Notes under the pieces: model-generated
Seen by the model: the letters and a program-made list of their open reading frames with translations, nothing else
What the model was told of the DNA's origin: nothing
The model's database searches: none
DNA from: Janthinobacterium lividum
GTDB lineage: Bacteria > Pseudomonadota > Gammaproteobacteria > Burkholderiales > Burkholderiaceae_D
Assembly (NCBI RefSeq): GCF_034424625.1
Contig: NZ_CP139977.1
Location: 62,001 to 126,000 of the forward strand
DNA length: 64,000 bases
Direction of reading: 5' to 3'
Program-made: the position numbers and the translations under genes
Part shown: in pieces, positions 43,810 through 53,600 of the stretch
How positions within the stretch are numbered: the stretch's first letter is position 1
How the letters are laid out: each line of letters opens with the position of its first letter

Positions 43810-45048
43810 TCAAACTGAGACATCGCCACTGCCGTGCGATGCTGCTGATTGTCGTACAAACCAGACCAGTAAGTTCGCGAGCAACAGGCAGCCACAAATT
43901 TGGATCAGTGCGGCCCCTTGCCAGCCATACCGACTCTGGAGATATGGAAACAGAATATGAGCGAAAGGTGCAGTAAACGATAGAGCCGTCGAATATAACG
44001 CGATAGCTCGCATGTTCTGCTCCGGCACGATCGACTTCAGGATCAGCGCAAATATACTGATAAGCAGTAGTGCATTTAATGCAAAGCTGGCCAAAAACAT
44101 CAGCAGCATCAGTATAGGCAGCGGCATTTGCCATCCCATATACAACAGTCCAGCGATTACGCCCGTCAAAGGCAGTGCCATCAATAGTACATTGAAAAAT
44201 CCAAGTCGGTCACCTAACCATCCGCCCAGTGGCGACAGCAATGAGGAAAGTACGAATAAACTCATCACAGACGTTGCTGTTGATATCGGAAAACTCAAGA
44301 TTTCGCGCAGGTAAGTGCCAAAGGACCCCTGAAATGCATACGCGCCCAATGACAGAAAAATAGTAGCCACGAGCAGTAGCATGGGCCGCAAGGACCAACA
44401 TGACGACGCTGCATCGTCGAATAGTGGAGGAAATGTATCGTCCCCCGCGGCAATACTTGTTCGCTTAAACATATGTAGGATTGACAGGAATGAAAATAGC
44501 AAGATGGGGATACCCACTGTGCTAACGAAGAACAACCTTGCGTACCATCCCTTGGCATCATATAGCGCTAAGGCGAATTCGTTGCCAAGAATGCCTCCGA
44601 CGGCAATCGCAAAACCCAGCGTTCCTAGAACGACGCCGTAGTGGCGTGGAAAACGCAGGCTAGCGAGGCTGACCCAGGCACAAAAATGCATATTCCAGCC
44701 AATACCGCTTAAGAGTCGCAAACAGATCAACGCTAATGGCGTTTCGACGAAGGCCATAAGCAGGGTAGCGGCGCCCAGCACGCATAATCCCACCAGTAAT
44801 ATCTTTGTGCGAGACAGAGCTAAGGGAAACACTGCCAAGATCACTCCGGCTATCCCCATTCCTAGAAAGAGTGCAAAAGGAAATTGAGGAAGACCCTCGA
44901 TGCTGTCAGCAAGTCCAAACGGTAACGCTTGCGACGCCAGTTGTGGCATCTTCCAGTCGATCGATTGCACCAACCCCACCATGATGTTCGACAGCAAGAT
45001 CGTCGAAAACATGCCCACCGCGGCAAATCTATGTTTGATACGTGACAT
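43810..45048 (-). CDS. MFS transporter, paralogue 1
   Basis: The 412-residue protein has 12 predicted membrane helices and a MFS-like central loop (AGDDTFPPLFDDAASSC). It shares with the adjacent gene the same N-terminal phrase (MSRI), an FCAW motif in helix 4/5 (NMHFCAWVSLA) and a similar GGWLGDRLGFFN loop (A-motif-like). I cannot name a substrate. Both lie immediately downstream of the sensor-kinase operon. Confidence 0.88.
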   Translation of the reverse strand: MSRIKHRFAAVGMFSTILLSNIMVGLVQSIDWKMPQLASQALPFGLADSIEGLPQFPFALFLGMGIAGVILAVFPLALSRTKILLVGLCVLGAATLLMAFVETPLALICLRLLSGIGWNMHFCAWVSLASLRFPRHYGVVLGTLGFAIAVGGILGNEFALALYDAKGWYARLFFVSTVGIPILLFSFLSILHMFKRTSIAAGDDTFPPLFDDAASSCWSLRPMLLLVATIFLSLGAYAFQGSFGTYLREILSFPISTATSVMSLFVLSSLLSPLGGWLGDRLGFFNVLLMALPLTGVIAGLLYMGWQMPLPILMLLMFLASFALNALLLISIFALILKSIVPEQNMRAIALYSTALSFTAPFAHILFPYLQSRYGWQGAALIQICGCLLLANLLVWFVRQSAASHGSGDVSV

Positions 45049-45160
45049 GGTAATCCTAAAAATCGATCCTCCGCATACAGGTCAGCCAGAAATGCAAGCG
45101 GAATAAACGCTATGAACGTTTGATGGCGAAGCGGGCCAGCAATTAATAATTTAACACTGC

Positions 45161-46390
45161 CTAGCTAGTAGGGCGTAGTTTTCTTTGCGCCAACCATACA
45201 AAACAAGTGGCCAACAACAAACCTCCGGAAAATTGTAGCAAGATTGCCGATCTCATGCCGACTTGCTCCTGCACAAGTAAGAACAGGGGATGAGCTAGCT
45301 GCTCGAACACCGCGACGACAGCAGAAAACAGACCTATCATCCGCATACTCTGCACCGAGGTCACGGACTTTGCTGCTGCTGCGAGGAGATTCACATAGAA
45401 AACACCCTGAATACCAAATCCGGCTAGGAGCGTGGGGAGTAATAGCAGGGGAAGTGAGGTCGAATCGCTGGTAAATAACAGGATGCCGACAAGTCCTGTC
45501 ATGGGGGCGGCAACCAATAGTGTTTTAAAGAAACCAAATTTTCCGCCGAGCCAGCCACCGACCGGCGATAGCAGGGCGCCACCTCCCACCGCTACAGTGA
45601 CCAGTAACAAAATTGCTTTGAAAGGAAGGCCTTGCATTTCCCGTAAATAGCGTGTGTATCCTATGATGAGACAGTAGCTTGCCGAAGCCATGCACGCGGC
45701 AGCCATTGCAAGCAACAGCGGGCCACTTGACCAGGGCGACGTTGCTGGATCGACTACTTCAGGGGACGCAAGGAGGTGCATCCGTGTTTTATTCGCGTGC
45801 TTAAATAGAAACAAAATACTGACAAAAAGAGATGCTAGCAATGGCAAGCCACCCAGCACCAGCACCGATAAAAGTTGTTGCCAACCTTGCGAATCATAGA
45901 TAACCGATGCCAACTTGGTGCCGACGATCAAACCGACGCATGAAATAAAGTTCTGGCACGCTATCAGCATTGCGGGTTGGCGCGGGAAATATCCAACTCC
46001 TATGCTAATCCAGGCACAAAAATACATGCAAGATCCAACGCCCGCCAACAAGCGGCACGCAAGCAATTGCAGCGCCGTATTTGTGAAAATTGTTAACAAT
46101 GTAGCCAGCGCTAGCAACGTCAGTCCAGCTAACAGCATCTTTTTTCGTGATAGTGAAGCGGGAAGGGCCAACAGAATCAGTCCCATGAGACCCGCACCAA
46201 TACCCAACATGAGATGGGTAATAGGCAAGCTACCCATGCGGTCTGCCAGCTCAAACGGCAAGGTATGTGAGTCCAATGGCAGCATTTTTGCATCGATCAG
46301 GTTCAACAGCCCCAACAAGGCATTTGCAAGCAACATGGATGTTGCCATTCCAAAAGCGACGTTTCTATTCTTGTTCATTATTCGCGACAT
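45161..46390 (-). CDS. MFS transporter, paralogue 2
   Basis: The 409-residue protein matches the preceding MFS protein over its length, with CMYFCAWISIG, LYDSQGW-type (VIYDSQGWQQLL) and GGWLGGKFGFFK segments. The start at 46390 is chosen for AAGGG six bases upstream; the extension to 46408 has no site. It lies 31 bases after the hybrid kinase stop codon in the same direction. The tandem suggests a recent duplication of a transporter that the kinase system may regulate. Confidence 0.88.
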   Translation of the reverse strand: MSRIMNKNRNVAFGMATSMLLANALLGLLNLIDAKMLPLDSHTLPFELADRMGSLPITHLMLGIGAGLMGLILLALPASLSRKKMLLAGLTLLALATLLTIFTNTALQLLACRLLAGVGSCMYFCAWISIGVGYFPRQPAMLIACQNFISCVGLIVGTKLASVIYDSQGWQQLLSVLVLGGLPLLASLFVSILFLFKHANKTRMHLLASPEVVDPATSPWSSGPLLLAMAAACMASASYCLIIGYTRYLREMQGLPFKAILLLVTVAVGGGALLSPVGGWLGGKFGFFKTLLVAAPMTGLVGILLFTSDSTSLPLLLLPTLLAGFGIQGVFYVNLLAAAAKSVTSVQSMRMIGLFSAVVAVFEQLAHPLFLLVQEQVGMRSAILLQFSGGLLLATCFVWLAQRKLRPTS

Positions 46391-46421
46391 GCTGCCCTTA
46401 ATATTCATTCAATTATTTTTA

Positions 46422-48791
46422 TCAAAATTCTTTGTGTTCACGCCAGACGTTAACCGTGTTCTGCACTGCATTTTGAATCTGGGCGTCACTGTTCGGCGTG
46501 CCGTTACGTAGCAAACTTTCCAGTCCCCCTGCCTGTAGTGCAAGATGAGACCATTGCATTGCCAGTGCTGCACCATGCAAGCGGTGCGCTGCGCGTAACG
46601 CAGCTTTATCGTCGCTTAGGATCATGGCCTGTAGCAAGTCGACAATATCTCCTCCGATCTCATTGTGCACCTGCGGCGTTCCAAACATTACCGTGGTCTC
46701 AACCGGTAGCAGATTCGGCGCTATTACAATTTCGCACCAGAGTTCGATAATGTTCCGCAATTTGGCTAGGCGGATGGGCTTACTCAATATGCCATCCATG
46801 CCCGCTTCAAAACACCGCTCTGCATGCTCTTGGCCGGTCGACGCTGAGATGGCAATGATGGGACAGCGCGCTTGTTCCAACCCGGCTTCCTGTCTGCGCC
46901 ATTCGGCCGCAAGGCTGTAGCCGTCTACATCCGGCAAGTCGCAATCCATGAGTACAAGGTCATACTCCCGTTGGCTAAAATAATCCAATGCTGTGGCGCC
47001 ATCCCCCGCCATCACAGTATCGCAGTACAGACTGGAGAGCTGTGCCCGTAATACCGCCTGATTGGCCAATAAATCTTCTACCACGAGGACACTCAGGCGT
47101 CTTGTAGGCTCGGGGGACACAATGTTGTTCGCGCAGGGTTGCTCGATGGAGATGGCATGGTCTTGTGCAATGTCCGCAGGCAGCATTAGCGTCACGCGTG
47201 TTCCCTGCCCCAGGGTGCTTACAAGGGACAGCGTGCCATGCATTAAATCTGCTAGTTCACGGCATATGACCAGTCCCAGCCCCGTGCCGCCAGATCGCTT
47301 GTAGGTGCCCGCCACTTGAGCGAAGGGCTGGAATAGCGCCTTTTGCGCCTGTGGAGCGATGCCAATACCAGTATCACAAACGGCAATCTCCAGTTGTGCA
47401 GTGCTCGCTTCTGACGCATGCAGAGTGATTTGTATCGTTACGCCTCCGCTGTCTGTAAACTTGATGGCATTCGATACCAAATTGTGCAGTACCTGGAGCA
47501 GCCTGGATTCGTCGAGCATCAGAGCTGGCGGTGTCTGTGGTACAACTACCTCCAGGGTGATACCCTTTTCCCGTGCCCGCAACTGCTGTAGGGCGACTAC
47601 ATCATTAGCAAGTGTGACGACATCGATTGCGTCCAAAGACAGCGTCAGTTGACCGGCTTCTAGCTTCGAGATATCGAGTACGTTATCGAGCAGTTGCAGC
47701 AACGTGGTGGCCCCACCGTTTGCCAGATCAACAAAATACCGCTGCTGTACGTCCAGTGACGTGAAGCGTAATAGTTCGACTGCGGCGAGTACCGCATTCA
47801 TCGGCGAACGGATTTCATGGCTCATGACAGCAAGGAACATGGCTGCCTTACGTTCGCTGCGCACGGCACGTTGATGTTCGCGATAGATTTGAAATGCCAA
47901 ACCTACGATCATGAAGAGTAAAGCCGCTCCCAAAGTCGCTTCTTCGCTATAGCGTTGCGCGACTAACTGGAAGGGCGACAGCTTTTGCTCTGGTAAGCCA
48001 AGCCAGTCCTGCCGTACCAGTCGCACCTTTGTGGGAGCAACACTTGCCAAGATCTTATTTACTATCGATGCAAGCTGCGTATCACTTTCCCGCATTGCTA
48101 TGCGTACATCGGAAGTCATGGCCACTGGTAACGTGACGAAATGCAGCGCGCTATCGTGTTGGTGTCGTAGATCAGGTAGCAACTGTGCTTCGCTACCAAT
48201 GGCGACATCAGCGTCACCCTTAGATAGCAGAACCAGTGCCTGCTCCATATTGCGGCTGATGACAATACGTACGTTTTTGAAGCGTTTCTGCAGGACGGGG
48301 CGATATAGCTCATCTTCCGCTGCAGGCAGCACAATGGTCTTTGCATCCAGGCTCATGCCATCAACACCGGCGAGCTCCCTGGCAGTGGTGGCAACAATGG
48401 TCTGGACAGAAAAGTATGGTGTGCTATAGCGAATTCCCGCCCGCGGCGCCGGCATTCCAATGCTGCGTACCAGAGGAACGAGATCAACATCCTTGTCTTG
48501 CAACTGAGAAAGGCCGTTATCCGTACTGTTTAACGTGATCACCTCGAATTTCAGACCACTTTGGTGCCTCAATAGTTTTATATACTCAGGTCCAATACCC
48601 ATCCAGGCGCCGCCGCGCCGCTTAAAACTAAATGGCTCCTGATTTGGCATCAGCCCCAATTTTAATAGTGGATGCGCGCGCGTCCAGGCTAGTTCATCCT
48701 TGCTGAATAAATTAACATCGATCTGACCTTGCGCAGCGCAACAGTATACAGCCAGCAGAACGGCCCCTAGGCTAAAAAGCCAGACTTTCAT
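46422..48791 (-). CDS. BvgS/EvgS-like hybrid sensor histidine kinase
   Basis: The 789-residue protein has a signal peptide, one periplasmic Venus-flytrap (SBP_bac_3) domain (about 30-265), a membrane helix (about 285-303), a HisKA domain with MSHEIRSPMNAVLA, a HATPase with NLVSNAIKF, DTGIGI and GGTGLGLVICREL, a receiver domain with VLMDCDLPDVDGY, and an HPt domain with HRLHGAALAM. This is the phosphorelay order of BvgS/EvgS, though those usually have two flytrap domains. Its ATG overlaps the response regulator stop. The signal it senses is unknown. Confidence 0.95.
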   Translation of the reverse strand: MKVWLFSLGAVLLAVYCCAAQGQIDVNLFSKDELAWTRAHPLLKLGLMPNQEPFSFKRRGGAWMGIGPEYIKLLRHQSGLKFEVITLNSTDNGLSQLQDKDVDLVPLVRSIGMPAPRAGIRYSTPYFSVQTIVATTARELAGVDGMSLDAKTIVLPAAEDELYRPVLQKRFKNVRIVISRNMEQALVLLSKGDADVAIGSEAQLLPDLRHQHDSALHFVTLPVAMTSDVRIAMRESDTQLASIVNKILASVAPTKVRLVRQDWLGLPEQKLSPFQLVAQRYSEEATLGAALLFMIVGLAFQIYREHQRAVRSERKAAMFLAVMSHEIRSPMNAVLAAVELLRFTSLDVQQRYFVDLANGGATTLLQLLDNVLDISKLEAGQLTLSLDAIDVVTLANDVVALQQLRAREKGITLEVVVPQTPPALMLDESRLLQVLHNLVSNAIKFTDSGGVTIQITLHASEASTAQLEIAVCDTGIGIAPQAQKALFQPFAQVAGTYKRSGGTGLGLVICRELADLMHGTLSLVSTLGQGTRVTLMLPADIAQDHAISIEQPCANNIVSPEPTRRLSVLVVEDLLANQAVLRAQLSSLYCDTVMAGDGATALDYFSQREYDLVLMDCDLPDVDGYSLAAEWRRQEAGLEQARCPIIAISASTGQEHAERCFEAGMDGILSKPIRLAKLRNIIELWCEIVIAPNLLPVETTVMFGTPQVHNEIGGDIVDLLQAMILSDDKAALRAAHRLHGAALAMQWSHLALQAGGLESLLRNGTPNSDAQIQNAVQNTVNVWREHKEF

Positions 48792-49453
48792 GACTCGCCT
48801 ATGGTATGCCTAATCTTGAACAGCTCGTTGTTGGAGGTCACGCCCAGTTTGCGAAAGGCGCTAGCCTTCTGTGAGCTGATCGTCTTGATACTACGCTTGA
48901 ATTTCTCCGCAATTTCCGTTACGGTCATGCCATGCAAATAGCAACGGATGACTTCGCGCTCGCGTGCCGATAACGCTGCACCGAGAAGCGTCTCGGCATC
49001 GCTCGTGTCTGTGTCAGCATGGTGGGTGATTGTGGCTTCCGCGACTCGGTACGACATGTCGGCACTGAGATACACGGCACCAGACGCGACTGTTCGCAAT
49101 GCCTTGATCAACTCCACCATTTCATCGCCCTTTCCGACGAAGCCGCGTGCACCAACGCGTAATGCCAGTGCGACCGTCGCTGGCTCATGGTGCGTGGACA
49201 GGATTAAAATTGGGCAGTCGGGAAATTTTACCCGCAGCGCACGGATGAGTGACACACCGTCGAGTTCATTGGGACTCAATGCATAATCGAGCAACAGAAT
49301 GTCAGCCGGAGTTACCTGCAAACCCGCGATTAGTTCGCGACTGGTGCTGTAGGCACCCACCACCTCAATATCGTGCTCTGTTGAAAAACGGTTGACAAGA
49401 CCGTGGCGTACTACCGCATGGTCATCAAGCAAGGCGATACGTAAGCGTTTCAT
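48788..49453 (-). CDS. BvgA/EvgA-like response regulator
   Basis: The 221-residue protein has a receiver domain (LLDYALSPNELDGVSLI, with the phospho-accepting Asp) and a LuxR-type HTH (LSAREREVIRCYLHGMTVTEIAEKFKRSIKTISSQKASAFRKLGVTSNNEL). It is the output partner of the hybrid kinase, from which it is separated by an ATGA overlap, response regulator first. Likely targets include its own operon, the downstream transporter genes and perhaps the nearby EAL gene. Confidence 0.95.
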   Translation of the reverse strand: MKRLRIALLDDHAVVRHGLVNRFSTEHDIEVVGAYSTSRELIAGLQVTPADILLLDYALSPNELDGVSLIRALRVKFPDCPILILSTHHEPATVALALRVGARGFVGKGDEMVELIKALRTVASGAVYLSADMSYRVAEATITHHADTDTSDAETLLGAALSAREREVIRCYLHGMTVTEIAEKFKRSIKTISSQKASAFRKLGVTSNNELFKIRHTIGES

Positions 49454-49685
49454 AGGTATTTGTAGCAGCGATATGCTAGGTATAGGTAGGGGAAATGGCG
49501 ACTACTCAAATTATTCCTATTTGTACCACCGTAGGCTGTACAGATGTGACTAATTAACAAAAAATGCCCCAACAAAACAATAAAATTATGTGTGTTGCTT
49601 TTCTATGCATCCATTTTCCTTGCCGGATTTACATTTTTTATGGTTGCCAAAATAATCGCTTTCAATGCCGAAGTCGGTTTGTTCA
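49454..49685. promoter_or_regulatory. Upstream region of the two-component operon
   Basis: 232 bases, AT-rich, with no gene. It should carry the promoter of the response regulator-kinase operon on the minus strand. It also holds the 3' end of the EAL transcript from the other side. Confidence 0.5.
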
Positions 49686-50975
49686 TTACTCCGCAACCGG
49701 CTCGTTGCGTTGCACGTGTGCGAAAAAATCCCGAATCTCCATCGGTCGTGCTAGCGCATAACCTTGCCCGATGTCGCATCTCAGATCGAGCAAAGGAGCA
49801 ATACTAGACTCTTCTTCAATCCCTTCGACTATCAATGTCAGGTTCATCAATCGTGCAAGGGACACTGTCGCGGCAAGAACAATTCGCGCAGCTGGGTTCG
49901 TCTCGATATCGCGTACGAGCGAACCGTCAATTTTGATCTCGTCGAATGGTATTTTCGTCAGTAGATTCAGTGAGGCACTACCTTGTCCAAAGTCATCAAG
50001 GGAAACCAAGAACCCTTTGCTGCGCAGCGATTGGACGGACGCAGCTAAGTCGAGTTCGTTGGCTGATGCCAGGTCGCCAGTCAGCTCAATTTTCAGCAAC
50101 GCTGGCGGTAGCCCCGCCCGCTGCATTTTTTCCGCTAATCGCTCCGGAAGGCCCGGCGTAGACACAGTTTCGGCTGATGCATTCAGGGCAATCGACAGGG
50201 CGGCCTGGTGTGATTTCAGAGAAAGCAGCACATCGATGACACGCGCTTCGATAAAACTAAAAAGTAACAAATGCAAGCCAAGCCGGTTTACCATCGGAAT
50301 GAGAACGGATGGCGGCACCTCGCCATATGTCGGATGATGCCATCGCAAAAGTGCCTCTGCACCAACGACACATCGTGTTTGCAGATCATATTGTGGTTGC
50401 AGCATGACACGAAGATTTCTTCCTGTCGTTAGCGCTTCAATTACATCGGACTCAGAGGGCGCTTCTGGCGTGATGTTGGAAGGCCTATTTTTATTGACTG
50501 ACCTGGCAAGTAGTAGCTTTTCTACGGCCTCGGTAAATGCAACCTTGCCTTCGCCGAAAACCATTTCTACACTGACCCCCGCTTGATGCGCTAAACGGAC
50601 AAGCGACATGAGCGCGGCAGCATCGACCAGGCCGATCCGAGGTCCTTCTGTTTTGCTGAAGGTCTTACTTTTGACTCTTGGCTTGCTATCAACCAAATCC
50701 GACAGCCCGACCCACAGGATAGGTGGAATACGTTCGAGGCGTTTCGTCAAGCCCATGGAACGGAGCAAGCTTGGTACCATTAATCCACCATGATCAACAT
50801 CGGCAACGATCAGATCGACGCTGCCTTCCTGCAGTCGGGCCGCTGCCATGGCCAACGAAGGCACATTGTCACGTTTCGTCAGATTAGCGGCATCCAGTGC
50901 AGCTCCCAGCCGGCGCGCATTGTCCGGATTGGATGTCAACGTCATCACGCGCAGGGCGTGGAATTGGCTAGCCAT
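49686..50975 (-). CDS. EAL-domain phosphodiesterase with receiver-like N-terminus
   Basis: The 429-residue protein has an N-terminal receiver-like domain (about 1-120, VMTLTSNPDNARRL ... DLIVADVDHGG) and an EAL domain in which the catalytic residues are intact: AEALLRW, ALNASAET, KIELT, DDFGQGSASL, IKIDGS, VEGIEEE, GQGYALARPM. It should degrade c-di-GMP. The receiver-like part lacks a clear set of acidic residues and may not be phosphorylated. The start is the ATG at 50975; a GTG seven codons upstream is possible. The EAL sequence resembles that of the 35.8-kb protein. Confidence 0.88.
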   Translation of the reverse strand: MASQFHALRVMTLTSNPDNARRLGAALDAANLTKRDNVPSLAMAAARLQEGSVDLIVADVDHGGLMVPSLLRSMGLTKRLERIPPILWVGLSDLVDSKPRVKSKTFSKTEGPRIGLVDAAALMSLVRLAHQAGVSVEMVFGEGKVAFTEAVEKLLLARSVNKNRPSNITPEAPSESDVIEALTTGRNLRVMLQPQYDLQTRCVVGAEALLRWHHPTYGEVPPSVLIPMVNRLGLHLLLFSFIEARVIDVLLSLKSHQAALSIALNASAETVSTPGLPERLAEKMQRAGLPPALLKIELTGDLASANELDLAASVQSLRSKGFLVSLDDFGQGSASLNLLTKIPFDEIKIDGSLVRDIETNPAARIVLAATVSLARLMNLTLIVEGIEEESSIAPLLDLRCDIGQGYALARPMEIRDFFAHVQRNEPVAE

Positions 50976-51122
50976 GGATGGCCTAATGAGTTTCACTACG
51001 CTGTTTCCTTAGATTGAAAATATGGCGATATCAAATTGCCTCACGCATTGAGACAAGGTCAAATACATGGCTCATCGATAGCGGCATGTCCGGCATCGAT
51101 CAAAGAATTGCTTATGACATGA

Positions 51123-51443
51123 CTAGTCCGGGATGCCAAAACGCCGTCGATGGTCGCCCATGCACGCTCGCAGTTCGTAAATATTCAGTCCGCTCACTTC
51201 ATGCATGCGTATCAAGGTGCTCGCGCTCACATTGCGCCCACCATGCCTGATTTTGGAAAGGATTGGAGGGGAAACGTCCAAGGCCCGGGCCAGCGCGGCA
51301 TCATTTTTAAGCCCCAGAATGTCGATCAGCCCGTCAAGTAGGTCCGCGTTTCTGAGTGTGGCCCCTATACCGCCATCTCGCACGGTCCGGCGATTGCGCA
51401 GCCCTATTACTTTTTTTGGCATTGATTGTGTTTGCTGTGTCAT
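51123..51443 (-). CDS. Small XRE-type DNA-binding protein
   Basis: The 106-residue protein has a helix-turn-helix (LLDGLIDILGLKNDAALARALDVSPPILSKIRHGGRNVSASTLIRMHEVSGLNIYELRACMG). It resembles single-domain phage or plasmid repressors. The ATG at 51443 overlaps the stop codon of an upstream 100-residue frame (ATGA), which suggests a two-gene unit. Its target is probably its own promoter. Confidence 0.75.
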   Translation of the reverse strand: MTQQTQSMPKKVIGLRNRRTVRDGGIGATLRNADLLDGLIDILGLKNDAALARALDVSPPILSKIRHGGRNVSASTLIRMHEVSGLNIYELRACMGDHRRRFGIPD

Positions 51444-51742
51444 TGCTGCATCTTTCGAAGAATAGTTGCGCCATGGAACGCGCACTGTAAGTGGTATTGG
51501 TTGCCTTCTTTGGCTAACACTACATGGTGAAATGCGTTGATAAAAATTCTTGATCTATCAAGCTCAGCTTGTACACTTCGGCCGCACATAGGTATCCAGC
51601 GGCTCAAGAACGGACGAACTGAGGCAACAATGTCCTCCCGTGAACGACACAGTTGAGAAAGGGAAGTGTAGTCAGACTGTGTTCTGACTGAAATCAGACC
51701 ACTCCTAAAATTGGCAGTGACGGTGTAAATAGGCAGCGCCAA
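51440..51742 (-). CDS. Hypothetical protein coupled to the XRE gene
   Basis: This 100-residue frame starts with TTG (no ATG is available) and stops in an ATGA overlap with the XRE gene. It includes FINAFHHVVLAKEGNQYHLQCAFHGATILRKMQQ. The overlap is the main support. I do not recognise a family. A toxin-antitoxin or repressor-partner arrangement is possible but untested. Confidence 0.35.
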   Translation of the reverse strand: MALPIYTVTANFRSGLISVRTQSDYTSLSQLCRSREDIVASVRPFLSRWIPMCGRSVQAELDRSRIFINAFHHVVLAKEGNQYHLQCAFHGATILRKMQQ

Positions 51743-51945
51743 TATGCGATCAGCATATTTGGACGAGGCTTGCTGTTCCGCTGTCCAACGCCTTCACTCA
51801 AACGGCTGGAGCAATGCGATTGCTCAAGGGGCTCACGTCATTCTTGCTCCACGCTATGTGGAAGTACACAGTCCGCGCGCTCGATGCCGGCATTGGCTTG
51901 CTGATACAGGGAATGCCAGCGCTACTTCCGATCTGTGGTCATGCT

Positions 51946-52605
51946 CTAGCGTATCGCAGCAATTTTCGATAGCACCAGGTAAGCTGCTTGTGTCTGGGAC
52001 GCTTCCAGCAGCAGGGTCAGCTCGCTGAAGGTACAGATGATGTTGGTCAGATTGATACGCTCCCAGGCCAAACGCCGCAATATGGCGTGATAAATGCCTG
52101 GGGTGTAGCAAGTGTCTTGTGCAAGGTGCAGCGTGACCGCTGAGACGCGATGTATGCGTGCCACTTCCTGCTCGTCGATGAACATCTCATCCACTGTGGA
52201 CTGCAGAGTCCTGCTGCAGATCACCATCACTTCGTTCACCCCGTGCGTGATCGTGATGAAAGTTCCACGCTCCGGCTGAGGTAATTCCAGCAATCGACGC
52301 TGGCAAGCATAAGTCTGGTCGGAGTAGCGGTAGGTAAACACAACTAAATCGCTACGCATGCTGAGTGCGCTAGTGCGCTGCTCAAGAACGGTTTCCTCCG
52401 AATGCTGCTGGGGAATCCGCTCGGCGACTCGGCATAACGCGGTGACAACGGCACCTTTACTGACCGGCTTCCATAGCGCTTTTTCTAACTGCGGCTGAAG
52501 TTGACGCGCCAGCTCGGAAAGATTGAGCAATCCGCGAGCCAGTCCCTCGCTCAGGAAAGCCGATTCCATCACCATTTGTTCAACTTTGGTCGTTATAGAA
52601 AGCAT
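51946..52605 (-). CDS. ACT-domain-like protein
   Basis: The 219-residue protein has a helical N-terminal half with conserved arginine-rich segments and a C-terminal region (TPGIYHAILRRLAWERINLTNIICTFSELTLLLEASQTQAAYLVLSKI) typical of stand-alone ACT domains, which bind amino acids or other small ligands. A short MFIDEQEVARIHRVSA segment precedes it. Role and neighbours give no further clue. The ATG at 52605 follows a GGGGAGG sequence at 14 bases. Confidence 0.65.
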   Translation of the reverse strand: MLSITTKVEQMVMESAFLSEGLARGLLNLSELARQLQPQLEKALWKPVSKGAVVTALCRVAERIPQQHSEETVLEQRTSALSMRSDLVVFTYRYSDQTYACQRRLLELPQPERGTFITITHGVNEVMVICSRTLQSTVDEMFIDEQEVARIHRVSAVTLHLAQDTCYTPGIYHAILRRLAWERINLTNIICTFSELTLLLEASQTQAAYLVLSKIAAIR

Positions 52606-53138
52606 AGTGCAAATGGTCCTCCCCTCGGTAGGGTTATCAACTTTGGCCTATCTTAAAAAAAGATCGAATTTCACCATCGGCGACGCCGTTGGAGGCGGCC
52701 GAGAGACTGTAGAAAGTGACCTTGGCAGAGTGGCGCGCGAATCGACGTGCGCTATGTGGTTGGACATGGCGCCAGTAGTGTTTGAGATAAAACACTACTG
52801 AAAAACACGCCAGTAAAAAGAATGAATACCATGAAATACTCCCGATTTTTTCCTGATGCGCGGAGAAGAATGCGGTCTTTGCCGCCTGCGCTCTTTTTGC
52901 TGATCTAGGCTTGAAAAAACACCAATCAAGTGCCCAGTGTAGAACGCAATATTGGGAAAGTGCAACAGCGTTTTATATGAAAACGTCCGAAACACAACAC
53001 TTGTTTATTGCAGGGAACTTTATTGATCTTAGGTGCGAGGATAGGGAAATGCTCTGCAAAAAAACGAATGGTTCATTCAAAACATTTTTTACATTTCCGA
53101 CGCATTCTTACATTTTTTTGACTTGCCCCTTGGCACGG
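52606..53138. other. Gap with no supported gene
   Basis: AT-rich stretches and short frames without ribosome sites. It leads into the secretion ATPase fragment. Confidence 0.45.
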
Positions 53139-53304
53139 GAGTAGCGGCTGCCGCGCGTGCTGCAGATCCCCGTCAACGAAAAACAGGGGCTGAGGTTCGC
53201 GCGCGGCCTGCGCTCCATCCTGCGCCACGACCGCGACAAGATCGTGATCGGTAAAATCTGCGAAGACGAAACGGCGCAGATCACCGTGCTTTGGTTGACA
53301 TGAA
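53139..53304 (+). pseudogene. Fragment of a type II/type IV pilus secretion ATPase gene (GspE/PilB family)
   Basis: The frame reads RLPRVLQIPVNEKQGLRFARGLRSILRHDRDKIVIGKICEDETAQITV, matching the conserved GspE/PilB region after the Walker motifs (FARGLRSILRHD...IGEIRD-ETA). The preceding EYRLP has a stop in place of Tyr (TAG), and the segment ends at the IS fragment. Only this part remains. Confidence 0.7.
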
Positions 53305-53405
53305 ACGGATGCTCGACTTTCGCCCGCACACTAGCCTTCAACTGCTCCAGTTTCTCGACCAGATGCCCCAGTTTATTCTTGGGCAACGCCGTGTTGTCAT
53401 CCTGG
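53290..53405 (-). mobile_element. IS5-family fragment, copy D
   Basis: On the minus strand the sequence encodes NTALPKNKLGHLVEKLEQLKASVRAKVEHPFHV, the same transposase block found in copies A and C, then ends. Both ends of the element are missing. It abuts the GspE-family fragment, so an IS-related deletion or recombination probably joined them. Confidence 0.8.
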
Positions 53406-53600
53406 TGGCACATCAGCGTTACTGCGAAGCCAACATGTTTCCGGCGACGGCACATGACTGGGTTCGGACCCAAACCGATCGCCTTAGCGACGAAAACAAA
53501 AGCACCGGTGGCCGAAAAGGACTTTGATTTTAGGCCCATTCCGATTCCCCCACATCACAGCCGTCCGCATACTGCAACCAGATAACCTTGGGGAAATACC

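Noticed and set aside
53108..53539. 143-codon minus-strand frame containing IS sequence
   Set aside because: It is a chimera of an IS5-family block and antisense of the secretion ATPase fragment, not a gene.
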